Shown here one piece after another: positions 1 through 10,865 of a DNA stretch of 64,000 nucleotides (position 1 is its first letter; each line of letters opens with the position of its first letter). The stretch spans positions 262,836-326,835 of the forward strand of contig NW_003314331.1 in the NCBI RefSeq assembly GCF_000143415.4. The letters are read 5' to 3'. The position numbers were made by a program, and so were the translations under genes. Origin of the DNA: Selaginella moellendorffii (taxonomy: Eukaryota > Streptophyta > Lycopodiopsida > Selaginellales > Selaginellaceae). Under the pieces are notes generated by a model. That model searched no databases. It saw only the letters and a program-made list of their open reading frames with translations, and had not been told where the DNA came from.

Positions 1-66
1 CAATGCATGAAAAACAAATCACACTACAAATGGATTGTGCAAAAGAAGTGTTTATTAAATTTGTGG

Positions 67-912
67 TCAGATTAAGCACCAACACAAACTACTCATCTCT
101 TTGCTAAATCTATCTTTACTTGTTTCATATATACCAGATGGGTATTGAAATCTATACCAGCAATCCAACTCTTTGGATCTAAAAGTGACAATATGATTCC
201 TGTAGTCAATTATTGCTGAGTGCTTATGAAGCCAGTCAATCCCAAGAAATATGATCTCTCTGGAATCTTCTATACCAGTAAAATTTCTTCTTTCTAAAAA
301 GTTTCCCAAGTTATAACATAAATTCTCAACTCCATAACCATGTTTCATTTGAACATCTGGAGTTAGCCTTTCTGCGAAATACTTGGAATCATGAACTACT
401 TTAACCCCAAGTTTCCTGATAAGTTTAAGTGATATTCCAGAACTTGCACAACCATTATCTATTTCAATTCTGATATTCTGATCATTGATTCTCCCACTGT
501 ACTCTACGTGATGAAAAGCAGTACATATATGTTGATTTATTCTCTTGTATTTTCTGGACTTAAATAAATTGTAATCGCCCATGAGGCAATATATGGTACC
601 ATTAACCTCAAATGTTAGAGTACTTATAGTGCCACTGCAGTCTAACTCTAAACAGTGTTTATGTATCCAAGGTGAACCCAAAATTATATCATGATCTAGA
701 ATCACTGGTAAGACGGTCAAAGTCCTTGTAACTTCACAATCCTCTATCATAAACTTGAAATCCTTAACTTGTGAATTACTGTCGACAGTAATATTAAACT
801 CATCCACCAACTTCTGAGAAATAACATCATCACAACAACCAGAATCCCAAACTATATCCAGTTTCCTTTCAAGCCCAGAGTCTCCAACTAACCTTCCAAA
901 AGCTTTTGCCAT
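67..912 (-). CDS. Protein with two tandem retropepsin-like domains
   Basis: Single open frame of 281 aa starting at the ATG at 912. The first half carries an aspartic-protease signature, D23-S24-G25, followed by a hydrophobic I-L-G motif at about 77-79. The second half repeats the layout with D152-N153-G154 and F-L-G at 222-224, then a W-L-H-K-H motif shared with the first half (W-I-H-K-H). Paired D-S/T-G and I-L-G motifs are typical of Ty3/gypsy-type protease domains. No reverse transcriptase, integrase or gag frame lies next to it, so this is either a retroelement remnant or a domesticated stand-alone gene. A broken second copy lies at about 16400-17060. The second domain has Asn in place of Ser/Thr beside the catalytic Asp. 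Domain call is fairly sure; function and activity are unknown. Confidence 0.6.
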   Translation of the reverse strand: MAKAFGRLVGDSGLERKLDIVWDSGCCDDVISQKLVDEFNITVDSNSQVKDFKFMIEDCEVTRTLTVLPVILDHDIILGSPWIHKHCLELDCSGTISTLTFEVNGTIYCLMGDYNLFKSRKYKRINQHICTAFHHVEYSGRINDQNIRIEIDNGCASSGISLKLIRKLGVKVVHDSKYFAERLTPDVQMKHGYGVENLCYNLGNFLERRNFTGIEDSREIIFLGIDWLHKHSAIIDYRNHIVTFRSKELDCWYRFQYPSGIYETSKDRFSKEMSSLCWCLI

Positions 913-1149
913 CGAACCCTAAATTTACAGAATCATAGAAGCATCAACCCTTTAAAGACTCGTCCCTTTTTCTGGCAGTCTCCTTTTGCTGCGAGGACAT
1001 CCTCCCCAGCCACAACCGCAATCACGGCTTGAAAGTTTCCTTAAACCTGGATTTTGGTTCACAATCTTCTGCCTGAACACTCAGTATTGCGATGGATTTC
1101 ACCAGCAAGCTGGCATTGAGATCCCTGGCCGGAGTGAACAAGTCAACAA

Positions 1150-1520
1150 CTTACCCATGGAATCTTCCACCATACGAGGAGACTAGCAATAAAGACTTGT
1201 TGGTTGTCGCAGCATTCAAAGAACGTAGCCTAATTTACCTTAAGAAACCACAGCTTCCGCAATGCCCAACCAAGGAGCAGTACTTGCAATCTTTCTCTGG
1301 CATCAGAAAAATTCATCCGTTACACTCGGGCATGAGCTCCAAACATTTTCAAGCGCCTCCACGATGATCATTCCGGGATATGCCTTGATCGTGTTCCAAG
1401 AAGTAACGTCGCTCAAAGCCTCCTCGAGTCCACTAGCTTGCCCGCCTATTGGCCACGATTCATGGGCATCGTATACGTCGCGAATAGCCTCTCGTCTGGC
1501 CGTGGTTTAAGTAGGCCAGC
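1150..1520 (-). pseudogene. Unidentified exon-like fragment, duplicated at 17.2-17.5 kb
   Basis: On the minus strand an open stretch (about 1330-1490) reads through residues such as DVYDAHESWP and DVTSWNTIKAYPGM, and is preserved in copy B at about 17310-17470. A CAG acceptor precedes it at about 1496. A second short exon-like piece (about 1230-1290) contains a Cys-rich LVGHCGSCGF-like string, also in copy B. I do not recognise the family. Reading frames between the pieces are interrupted, so it is probably a decayed gene or lies outside the coding part of one. Confidence 0.3.
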
Positions 1521-1642
1521 CTCTTCGGCTTTTTGTCCAGCGTAGCAGCCGCTTCCCCACTTGTGACCAGGAGTTTGATCCTTGCGAACTTTGACAGGAT
1601 CCTCCAAAGCTTCTGAATCCTAACACAGGAGATCCCTCGAGA

Positions 1643-2157
1643 TCAAATAAAGCCACACGTAAAAGACTTGAAAACCTGGTCGCGTTTGTCGCTTAAATCG
1701 TTCTTTTGGAGAGCATCGTCCCGTGAGTTGTCAAGAAAGCTCAGATACTTCCCAAGAAAGCTCCCCTTCACCTCGCTAAGTTTCTGCTTAGACACTTCAT
1801 GCTTGAGCCAGTTGTCAAGTGCAACCCGGTCACACTCCATAGCTTCTTTCACATTTCCCAGAACGAAGCGCCTCTCCCCTTCTTCGAGCCGAGCGTGCTC
1901 TGGAACCTGGACCGAGCTGCTCTGTTCGACCAAGGATTCGATAGGAAGCCCTTCCCATTCACCGGCATTGTCCGGAGAGCATTGGCCTGGAGCGCACGGA
2001 GAAAGTTTGGATCGTGCCACGGCGGCAGGGGCGAGTGATTGAGCTGCCGGAGGGAGACGAGTGAGGAAGCAAAGGAGGAGGAGAAGGAGTGGCGAAATTG
2101 ATGTCCCTGGCGGTGCCGGCGCCAGGCCTCCACTCCATACCGTCTTCTTGACGCCAT
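1643..2157 (-). pseudogene. Unidentified coiled-coil-like gene, copy A (deleted and frameshifted)
   Basis: Two overlapping minus-strand frames share this interval. One holds an N-terminal part ending near 1849. The other (1643-2020) reads GEWEGLPIESLVEQ and then a charged segment with NVKEAMECDRVALDNW and KYLSFLDNS. In copy B the same two pieces are separated by further exons, so copy A has lost about 0.6 kb of the middle of the gene. The frame switches between the N-terminal part and the GEWEGLP part in both copies, which suggests decay before the duplication or an unrecognised intron. No family recognised. Confidence 0.35.
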
Positions 2158-2659
2158 TTATGGCCAGATCATGCTAAAAGCCTTCTTCCATATGCCCGAT
2201 CTGGGCAAGTGCTGCTATCCTTCCGGTCCAAGTGATTTCTTACTCGTTTCCAGCACTCGATCATACAAACTGCTAGCCTCCTCCATCTCGACAAGCTAAA
2301 CATAGACTGTGATCAGATCGCTCCATGCAAATGGATCCAGGGACCTACAGTGATCAAAGAAGCACGATCATGATCCAGATACCCGTTTTAGGCATATGCT
2401 CTAATCGATTGGGGCGATCAATCGCGGAAAAACACGGCGCACATTTCCCAGACTGCTTAGCCGGTGTCCAATAACATCCTCTGATCGAGACCTCGCGACG
2501 AGCGTGGCCATCCCTGTTTTCTCACAACGCTCAGTGCCCCAAAGGCGAGGAATTCTAGGGTTGTTGTCATTTAAGCACAAGCTCTTCTCCCAGTCGCTGC
2601 CGCGCTGCATTTGATTGCAGGAGTCGGCTATGGATTCTCGCAAGAAATTGGTAAACTTG

Positions 2660-3930
2660 TTTTCTCTAGAGGAATCTTTGCTGTTTCAGACAGAATGTCA
2701 CTATAGCTTCCTGCGAGGAAATCAGTAAATTCATGAGTTTTTTTTTTTTTTTGCATAGCTTGAAAATTATGCTTTTTTTGTTTGAGAAACTTTGAAGTCT
2801 TCCTTTGAGAAACTTACTCCGGCTGGGTTTGTTCTTCGCAGCACCGGTGCTAGAATCGTCACTGCTGCTGCCGCACTGCTGCAAGACGAGGTCGGTGATT
2901 CTTTCTCTCTGGTTGTGCTCGCGTTTAACTTCTTCCACCTTGTATAGATCGGACAGGCCCCTGGCACAGCATCGTCAGGCGTATCTTTGTGGAGCTGGAA
3001 GTCACCGCACAGCTCCTAGTGTCCCACACATCGACGTCCCGCGACTTCCCCTTGATTTGCTCCAGCCACTTCGCCGATATGTGCTGCTCGCTTCTCACGC
3101 TCGTCAACTTGGCTTACCAGCTTGGATGAGCGCCGTTGGAAACCGACCATACCTGGCCTTTCTTCGCCTTGAGCAGCGTCCAGTCGGCGTCGAAGTCGTA
3201 AGTCCCGAACGCCTGCTCCATGGGCGGAGGGCGATCGTCTCCTCCCAGGAAGTTCTCGGAGAGGAGAAGCGGCCTCTCTTGCTGCTCGGGACCTCCTCCT
3301 CCCCGTGGTCGTCGAACCTGTAGCAGAGGATGTTGCGCTGGAAGCTTGTTCCTTCCTCGGCCGCCGGTTTCTCGCTGGCTGGCTTCTCACTCGCGGGTTT
3401 CTCTGGGGCCTGCTGCTTCACAGGCTTCGAGTATTCTGCTTCGCTGTCTGGAACTTCCAGGATTCTCCATTCAGCTCATCATCCCTGTCTGGAACCTCGT
3501 CACCTTCCTTCGCATCGCCGCAGCTAGCCGCGGACAATCCTTCTTCTGGCGTTTCACATTCACTTGACCTTTTTTCTAGCGATCTCTTTTGGACAGCATC
3601 CTTGCTTCCTGGATTACGGTTCAAAAACTCGTCGATCTTCCTGGCCCTAGGAAACTTAACCAAAATTTTTTTTTAAAAAAAAACACTTACTGCTTGCAAC
3701 GAGAAATGGAGAAATGCCAGCATAGAAACTCTTAGAATTGAAAAAAGAAAACTAGAAGCCAATGAAGCTTAGAAGTATAGCTAGCCAGTCATCAAGAACG
3801 TGGATTAGGCTTGAATTACCCATAGATCAATCAATCTTAAAGATTCACTGCTCCGGCGGCTCCACCAGCGGTTCCTGGGGCTGCTGTGGCGCCTGGGGCT
3901 GCTGTGGCTGCCGTGGAATCAGTGGATTCC
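2660..3930 (-). pseudogene. DUF3444-domain protein pseudogene
   Basis: Reading on the minus strand from about 3651, an acidic and repetitive segment (PASEKPASEKP at about 3370-3400) leads to a DUF3444-like domain: TYDFDADW, GQVWSV, then HPSW-stop-AKLTSV, then SAKWLEQ, and in another frame LCGDFQLHKDT. DUF3444 occurs at the C terminus of plant DnaJ-type proteins. The stop (TAA, about 3112) replaces the Tyr of the family's conserved R-Y-Y-A-like motif. At least two frameshifts are needed to follow the domain, one near 3450 and one near 3020. An Ala/Gly/Thr-rich piece at about 3845-3930 behind a CAG acceptor may be an upstream exon. It lies in the part of copy A missing from copy B. Confidence 0.5.
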
Positions 3931-4779
3931 TCCCTGGATCACAAGATCGCAATCGAAATTTCAACATGCAAATGAAAAATACCTCTCTCCTCACGCTTCG
4001 TGGTTTCGTGGATCAGCCACGCTTATTTCACGGCAGAAACAGGGCGGGGAGGCGCCTTGGGCGTGTGGCGCCTCCCCGCCCTGGGCGTGTGGCGCTTTCC
4101 CGGCTTCTCTGTCGCCGTCTTCCCTGCCGCCATCGCTCTTCTCGCTCTCTAGCTTCCGCTCAAATGAATATACCCTATTCCGATATTTGATACCCCATTT
4201 TGAAATCACTTAATGGATATACCTAAGATACCGTCACTTTAAATTTTTTTACTTCTTCTTCGAGCTCGCTAACAAAGGAAGTGTTGAGGAGATGATTCCC
4301 CATGTTTCTCAGTGGAGCGCAGCATTCCATCGCAATTTCACTTCCATGAGCTTTGTGCCGCCTGTGAGCACAAAGAGCTTCGTGTCAGCGAAGCTACCGG
4401 TCGAGTTTTGATGCCTCCGGGTCGGGCGACTTCACTATTGGGCGACTCTGTGCTGCTGTTGCTTCTTTCGGCATCACGTAGAGATTTCCCAGCGCGTAGA
4501 CTGCCTCCTCCTCTTTCACGTCGAAGATGGCTACCGCGAGCAAATTTACCAGTGAGTTTTCATGCATGGAGGCCAAAATCTACCTTCAGGACCGCTCTAT
4601 GATTGGTGCGCTCCAACAACACCACCAGGAAGATATCCCTTGAGAAAAGCTTCTAGGATATAGAATGTTACCACCAGCAGCAATCACGGCATCACTTCAT
4701 CTTGTTGTCTCCACAAACTATGCTCCCGATATCTCGTAGCACCTGACACAAGGTATTGAGAAAACAACAACAAGAAAAC

Positions 4780-6425
4780 AAAAACTTACAGGGCTAAGAA
4801 CTGTAAGCTGGTTGGCTATTGCCCGAGAGGTAACAGTTCCTTTGTATCAGAGAGAGCACTGATGTAGACGAGTAGGGCGCGTTTGTCCGGACACCTTGGA
4901 ACCTTCCGACTTGCAAGTGAAATTTAGCCTGCATACACGCCGTGAGTGGCTTTGAAGAGCAAAGAAACAACTCACTCACAACCTTGTAAGTTGTCACTAT
5001 CCTATGAGGACTTGGAGGAGAAAAAGTATTAATCCTGCCAAACCTGCTGTTATGAGATAAACAAGATGGTGTTGCAGTACCGGGCAATGTGAAGCGTAGA
5101 GATCGTTGCAAACGCAAACTATCTGTGCCACAAAAGCTGGTCAGGTTCTCTATACGACGCAATCTTACGGGTCTAGACAGTCGAGAGATGGCAGTCTTCT
5201 TTCTTTGAGGTTTGGACATTTTTATCGTCGTTATCATTTCGAGAGACAGCCTTCGCCTCTGCAGTAATCTGTAGGAAAAAAACAAAGAAAAAGAAGGAAA
5301 CATTGCATCAAGGTTTAGTAATTTGAATACGTACCAGACCAACTAAAAAACCCCTTCCCAGCCAAATTGTCTGGTAAAATTACTGCTCTGTGGAAGATTT
5401 ACTGAATTGACAGATTCTTGATGAAATAGATGGAGCGGTCAGAATCCCCTGTGACTGTCTCGATTTGAAGAGCATCCAAAGTTTCGGTCCGAAAAGAAGA
5501 CGCTGTGCGATCATCACATACGAGGAACTTGTGCAAGTGTCGTCTTTCCAAGGCCCGGCGAGCCACATAAAAGAAGGACCTGCTTAAAACAAGCCATAAA
5601 ACTGCTGTACATAAATAAGTACCTTCTGATCTCTTGCCGGTCACCTGAAGAACTCTTGTTATCGTTGACGCTGTTCCGTTTGTTCTTCGCCTCATATCTT
5701 GTTATTGTCTTTGAGAACCTCTAAGTGTAGAGTGCCTTCTAACACCGTATCCGCAACTGTTTCAGCCAGCTTAAGACCTACTAATGAAAACGTTACACAC
5801 AATTTACCTCTCGATTGATCCGTTCATCGCTTAAAAGCTCGGGAACGACTTCAGCGAGTATTGATCAACCCATAGCCTCTCCCTCGAGACAGCGATGAGA
5901 TCTCTTTCCTTCTCAGCGAGCTCGCAAGCCTTCGAGAAAATCCATGAGAACAAACTGATCAACAACGAAAAATAGTCATACTTGATCGCAAAGTCGAGTT
6001 AAATTTATCAAGCGAGCATACCTTTTTATTATCAGAGAAGTTTCTATCAACTTCTTGCTCCAACCACGGTTCCGTCAAAAGTCTCTTCGCGACAATTTTC
6101 TTCCCCGGCAATCTTCGAGAACAATGATACTGTCCTCTACGACGGCAATTGGAGTCTTTTACGCTACAGCATCGTCGACTCCACGCACACATCGGGAACC
6201 ACAAGTTTTCTCTTCACTACGGGAAAAGGAAAAAATCCATGAGATCCTGGGAAAATTTAGGCCAAACCTGGCAGATCGCGCTGCGCATCCACGCCGCCGC
6301 CCGCATTCACATCCTCAAACCCTTCCCTGCCCTCCTCAAATCCATCGGATCTGATCAAAGAACGCTTCATCCATGAGAAGCGCTTCGTCCGCCATGGCCC
6401 GATCTTGCCATCCAGTCAAGCTCAG
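4780..6425 (-). pseudogene. CTF18: CTF18-like AAA+ clamp-loader pseudogene, copy A
   Basis: CTF18 is the large subunit of an alternative replication factor C that loads PCNA for sister-chromatid cohesion. Pieces in order on the minus strand: an N-terminal exon from about 6425 (MDEAFFDQI); LWVDQYSLKS at about 5845-5875, a family hallmark; a P-loop reading LLCGSPGLGKTTLAQ at 5529-5575, with Ser replacing the first Pro; DDRTAS...LDALQIETVTGDS; KKKTAISRLSRP; and, after a short GT..AG intron, IVCVCNDLYA at about 5095-5126. Defects: a 7-nt loss relative to copy B near 6350 that shifts exon 1, a missing nucleotide after LWVDQYSLKSF that brings a TAA, and loss of the segment between P-loop and DDRTAS. 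Family assignment is firm; function is lost. Confidence 0.75.
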
Positions 6426-6825
6426 CGCCTCCATAGCCGCCACAAGGCACAGGTTTTTGGCCCAAATATTCTGTTTAGATGCTAAAGATATTCCGTTTAT
6501 TTTCAAAAGATTCCGGTTAAGAAAAACAGTATCGCATTTGATCATAGCCAAAAGGAAGGCTTCTGATCCCCCCAGGGATCCTAATTCTGTTCATATTCAT
6601 ATTCCTTTACTATATTTAAAATAACTTTTCATATAATTTTCAAGATAATTACATATCTACAGTTTTGTTGAAATCATCATTTCTCCCATATCTCGAGAGT
6701 TCCAAGAGACTGGAAAATAGTTCATGAGACCTTGTTACAACTAATTCTTGTGCTTTGACACAAAGCATGACAAGATGTCCTTCCTGACACATGAATATTA
6801 ATTAGTTGATTCTCTCAATGGTTAC

Positions 6826-8944
6826 CTCTCCTGAATATATTTGCCATGAGGATGTAAGCTGAGCTATCACCCCTGTCCTCCAGCTCCAAAAACTTCCCAA
6901 ACGCAAACCGAGCCACCTCAATGTTATTCCACTTTGAGCATATGCCCAGGAGCGTTGTCCAAGTCCGGGATGTCGGCGTAAACGGCATTTTCTCCACAAG
7001 ACCAATTGCCTCTTGGAACAAGTTTGCTCGGCCCAGCATGCTGATTGCTGAGTGATACAAGTTTTGGTCTGGCACAGTCTCGTAGACTGCTGCATTGAAC
7101 AACTTGTTGCCTTTTTCAATGAGGCCTGAGCAGCTACAAGCAGCAATGATGCAGCACAAAGTCGCAGCGTCCGCTTGGAAACCTTCGTCTTTCATCCTTC
7201 CAAAGTCCTCAAAAACTTGCGATGAGCTCCCCAGACGACTATATCCCGCAATGAGCACCGTCCAGGTTATCAAGTCTCTTGTTACCAATGAATCGAAAAA
7301 CACCTGTGAATCCACCATGCTTCCGCATTTGCCGTAGAAATCCACCAGGCAGGAGTGTAAAGTTGGATTTTCCTCGACTCCACTCCGGCAAGCGTCAGCA
7401 TGGACCTGTCTTCCAGCGTTTAGTGCCGCAAGATCTCCGCAGGCCTTGAGTGCTGTCACCAAGACTCCAGCGTCCCTGCTCTGGAGACCACGAAGCTCTC
7501 GATGATTGTGGCAGAGAGCATAGATCTCGAGAGCCAGCTCCGGTTCTTCGTTGTCAACGCAGGCTTGCATCAACGCGGTGCTCGAGACAAGATTGTAACT
7601 CGGCATTGTGGTGAAGACTCTCCAAGCATCGGCCAAGGTTCCAGACTTCGCGTACAAGGTGACGAGTTTGCTCGCAACGTAGTATTCCGTGTCAAGACCC
7701 AGTTCCAACGCTTGAGCATGAACAGCCATTCCTCTCTCCAGGCACCGGATCTTGGCCAGCTTTCCTCCATCGATAACTCGAGCTTCTTCCTTGGCAGCCA
7801 GGCTGATACACGCCGTGAGAGCAGCGACGAAGCTCAAAGCCGTCGGAGCACAGCATGTCGCAAAAATGGTGGTGAAGATCTCCAAAGCTGTCTCCTCTTC
7901 CCCGTTCTCGGCATAGCCGAGTATGAGAGAGTTCCACGAGACGACGTCGAGACGAGCAGCTCGGCTGAAAACTCGTCCAGCGTCGGTCATGCTCCCGCAT
8001 TTAGCGTACATGCTCACAAGCGCACTGACCAAGAACACATCGTCAAAACTACATCCAAATCTCAAAGATGAGGCGTGAAGATCCATACCTTTTCTCAGAG
8101 ACTCGAGCTTGACAGTTCGTCCATGGATCTCCTCGCCACCCTCCTTGATCGCCAAGTTCGAGCAAGCCTTGGCCAGAGCCGCGAAAGTCCGAGAATCCGG
8201 TCGGCAAGCTTTCATGGTGGAGTGATCGTCGTCATGGACCATCTTCGCAAAGTAAGCTACAGCCTGTTCTTCCTGCCCGTTCTCCGCAAAGCCAAGCAAC
8301 AGCGCGTTCCAGGAGACAACGCTGGGAACTTCCATTCCATCGAAAATCCTACGCGCTTCGACAATGCTCCCACACTTCGCGTACATGTCCACCAGAGAAT
8401 TCGAGACAAAGACGTTGGAGTCGCAGCATCCAGCCATGGAAGCTCTCCAATGGATCCAAACTCCCATCTCCAGAGCCTCGACCTTTCTCGCATCGTCCAT
8501 AGCCGCGATGGAGCTACACGCCTTGAGCGCTGCTACAAAGCTCCTCTCATTTGGTGACGATCCCATCCTGGAAAAGAGCTCAAGCGCGCTGGATCCGTCC
8601 CCATTCTCGGCGTAGCCCAGCACGATCGCGTTCCAAGACACCACATCGGGGTATTCCAGCGCATCAAACACCCCGCGCGCCTCCGCCATGCTGTGGCACT
8701 TGGAATACATCGCGATCAGCGCGCTGGCAACTCGGGGGTGGGAATCGCAGCCTATTCCCGCCGCTTCATCGTGGATTTGCCTGCCGCGATCGAGGTCCCG
8801 TGAAACCCTTGACGCTCTCAAAGCGGCCAGAATCATCGACACTCTGCTGGAGCTCTCGCATTCTCCTTCCTGGACGAAAATTCTTCTTCTTCTTCTTCTC
8901 ATCGAATTGGAAGAGGCGCCACTGCGAAATCCACGATTCCACAT
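6826..8944 (-). CDS. PLS-class pentatricopeptide-repeat protein
   Basis: Organelle RNA-binding protein of the PPR family, about 705 aa from the ATG at 8944. An Arg-rich N terminus (RRRRRRIF) could serve in organelle targeting. Repeats carry the usual motifs: LIAMYSKC, DVVSWNAIVLGYAENG, LVDMYAKCGS, SLVSMYAKCGS. Several repeats have an unusual insertion between the two helices, for example KEGGEEIHGRTVKLES before the LRKGMDLH helix. The coding part ends inside the E motif at MANIFRR, where a GTAACC donor follows at 6825, the same place and phase as in the gene at 11108. Without splicing the frame stops at 6815. No DYW domain is visible downstream, so the terminal exon is missing, short or non-coding. 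Confidence 0.8.
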
Positions 8945-9088
8945 CCCACAAATCACACGACATAGCTCCTATTTGCCCTAAAAGGAAGCATTCTAAGCTT
9001 AAAGGAAGCAATTTATGCTATTTGCCCTAAAGGAAGCCTTTTAACTAAGCTTGCCACGTCACTTTGTTAGAAAGACACGTGTCGCGCC

Positions 9089-9094
9089 TATATA
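9089..9094 (+). promoter_or_regulatory. TATA box of the RNase H-like gene
   Basis: A TATATA core within CTATATAGG lies 34 nt before the ATG at 9128. A transcription start 25-30 nt downstream would leave almost no 5' leader. This spacing is the only evidence. Confidence 0.45.
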
Positions 9095-9127
9095 GGTTTG
9101 CCCCTCCACGTCCGCCATGCTGCCACC

Positions 9128-9559
9128 ATGTCCGTGCGTCACGCCCTCTACTTTCACGGTACACGCCTCCCCAATGGCCATACCGCCGGCGGCTTCCTCC
9201 TCCTCAATTACCGCGACGCCGAGGTCGCCCGCGACGGCATTTACCTCGGGCCCGAGGCCCCCATCATCGAGGCCGAGTACCGCGCGCTCGTCGCCGGCCT
9301 CCACACCGCCTCCCACCTCCGCGTCTCCATCCTCCGCGTCTATGGCGACTCCCAGCTCGTTGTCAACCACGTCTCGGCGGAGTGGTACGCCCGGAGCCCT
9401 CTCACGCAGGTGCTGTGGCGCCTTAGCCGCGAGAGATTTAGCTCTTTCTCGATCGAGCGAGTGCCCAGCTATGGATATAACGGCGCCGCGGATGTGTCGC
9501 ACGTAGCTGCGAGCTTGCGCTCGGATTTCTGCCGCACCGGTGGCACTCGCGTGTTTTGA
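9128..9559 (+). CDS. RNase H-like domain protein, first catalytic Asp replaced
   Basis: 143-aa single-exon protein starting at ATG 9128, which has a good context (CCACCATGT). The RNase H type-1 fold is shown by EAEYRALVAGL (E50), VYGDSQLVVNHV (D74) and VPSYGYNGAADVSHVA (D122), which give three of the four acidic metal ligands. The strand that normally holds the first Asp in a Y/F-D-G motif reads LYFHGT, with His10 at that place. The length fits a single domain. Plants have many stand-alone proteins of this sort, and retroelement RNase H is the other source. It may bind RNA/DNA hybrids without cutting them. Codon use is strongly GC-rich. The gene is divergent from the PPR gene ending at 8944, with 183 bp between start codons. 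Confidence 0.75.
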   Translation: MSVRHALYFHGTRLPNGHTAGGFLLLNYRDAEVARDGIYLGPEAPIIEAEYRALVAGLHTASHLRVSILRVYGDSQLVVNHVSAEWYARSPLTQVLWRLSRERFSSFSIERVPSYGYNGAADVSHVAASLRSDFCRTGGTRVF

Positions 9560-9665
9560 TTCGACTCTTGCTAGGAATGTAGCTGTCGATCGATCGAATC
9601 GATCGAGTTCTTCCGAGGAACACGATCACCATTTCGTTCGAAATATTTTCAAGGCCTAGGGTACA

Positions 9666-10865
9666 ATGCTAGTGAATCTTGTCCAATGCCATGGCGGCAG
9701 CGCCTTGGATCGCGCAGCGCGCTCCCGCTCGGAATCGCCAGTTCTTCGTGGCGCCAGGACGGATTCCATCGGATTTGCCAGGAAATCTGTGAGCAGGGTC
9801 TATGTCTTGGACGTCCATCCGCTGTGCTACCGCGGGAGCAAGCCGGATTCCAGCGAGTTTTTGTGGTGGATGAGAGCGTTTCTTCGCAGGATTGTGCTTG
9901 ACGATCCAGTGATTGCTGTAAGTCTCGTTTTGTTGTTGCAGGATTGGATGAAATGCGATTGTGTAGCGCAGGTTTTCGATGGCGAATTTGGGAATGACTA
10001 TAGGAGAAAAATTCTTCCTGCTTACAAGGCTGGAAGGAGGAAATTCAAGCCTCTAGATCCGAGCTTCAAATGGACAAGAGGTTTAGAGGCGAGTTTCTCT
10101 CGTTTCCAATGCTTTCTTCGACAGTGTAACATACCTGTAAGTCCTCGATCTTTCATTCTTCCTTTTTCCATGAGCTAAAACGAAGTTCATTGCTGACAGG
10201 TTGTGAAAGTTGATAATGCTGAAGCGGACGACGTCATTGCGACACTAGCTCGGCAAGTTAACGACAGGAGTTTGAAAGCAGTCATTGCATCCCCGGATAA
10301 AGATTTCAAGCAGCTCGTTTCGGAAAACGTCGAGCTGCTGATTCCGTTCGCGGATCTACGAAGGTGGTCATTTTACACAGTCAAGGATTACGTTGAACAA
10401 CACAAATGCGAGCCTGGGATTGAATTGGGACTTCGTAAGTATCCAGTTTCGTAAGTTTGGCTGATTATTCCAATTTTTTTTTCTTTCCAAGGATGCTTGC
10501 TAGGGGATGCTGCTGATGGTGTTCCCGGTGTGCCTGGGTTTGGACGGAAAACAGCTCTGAAACTTATGAGGAAGCACGGCTCGCTAGAAAATCTATTAAG
10601 TGCAGCGGCATTTCGGACGGTTGGGAAGCCCTACATACAAGATGCTCTCAAGGAGCATTCCGTGTTGCTTGAGAAAAACTTGGAAGTTTTGTCCTTACGC
10701 AGGTAACTGGCTATTCTTTTCTAGCAGATTTTCTTATTTCCTTTTTATTGCAGAGATATTAACGTAGAGCTACCAGTTGAGTGGTGCTTGTCCAGGGATA
10801 AGTCAAACGATCTTGCTGCATTGCAGTGGCTCGAGAAAGAACTTGAAATGCTGCAGCGTGTCTAA
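9666..10865 (+). CDS. Organellar-type 5'-3' exonuclease (FEN/PolI exonuclease-like), five exons
   Basis: Exons 9666-9917, 9972-10136, 10200-10434, 10492-10702 and 10754-10865 keep phase and give 324 aa. All introns have GT..AG ends and are 51-63 nt long. The fold is the 5'-nuclease (PIN-like) one with YVLDVH (D49), VFDGEFGNDYRRK (D87, E89), DNAEADDVIATLA (E147, D149, D150), SPDKDF, and the helix-three-turn-helix DNA-binding motif GDAADGVPGVPGFGRKTA. The family usually has Asn in that motif (D-N-x-P-G-V) where this protein has Gly. The N-terminal 43 residues are basic and Ser-rich, fitting an organelle transit peptide. Related plant proteins act in plastid or mitochondrial DNA metabolism. The last exon is followed by a decayed copy of itself. 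Confidence 0.8.

Larger units (their letters stand above)
1..6560. repeat. Segmental duplication, copy A (direct, partner at 16.2-20.9 kb)
   Basis: The sequence from the window start to about 6560 matches 16170-20850 in the same orientation and order. Landmarks found in both include the retropepsin gene, the stretch around 1368-1510 (17346-17490), the block around 1900-2040 (18360-18480), the block 2400-2480 (19000-19070), and the CTF18-derived exons 4680-6420 (19100-20760). About 2.2 kb of copy A, roughly 2490-4670, is absent from copy B. Copy A begins before the window. Boundaries were read by eye. Confidence 0.8.

Noticed and set aside
3762-4190. 142-aa plus frame
   Set aside because: Contains Ser/Gly/Cys-rich low complexity; the minus strand gives a more plausible exon (Ala/Thr/Gly-rich with CAG acceptor).
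7502-8557. Two long plus-strand frames (189 and 160 aa)
   Set aside because: They lie antisense to the PPR gene at 6826-8944, whose repeat motifs clearly define the coding strand.
9918-9941. 24-nt GTAAGT..CAG candidate intron in the exonuclease gene
   Set aside because: Too short for a plant intron; the 54-nt version ending at 9971 restores the family sequence DPVIAVFDGE.
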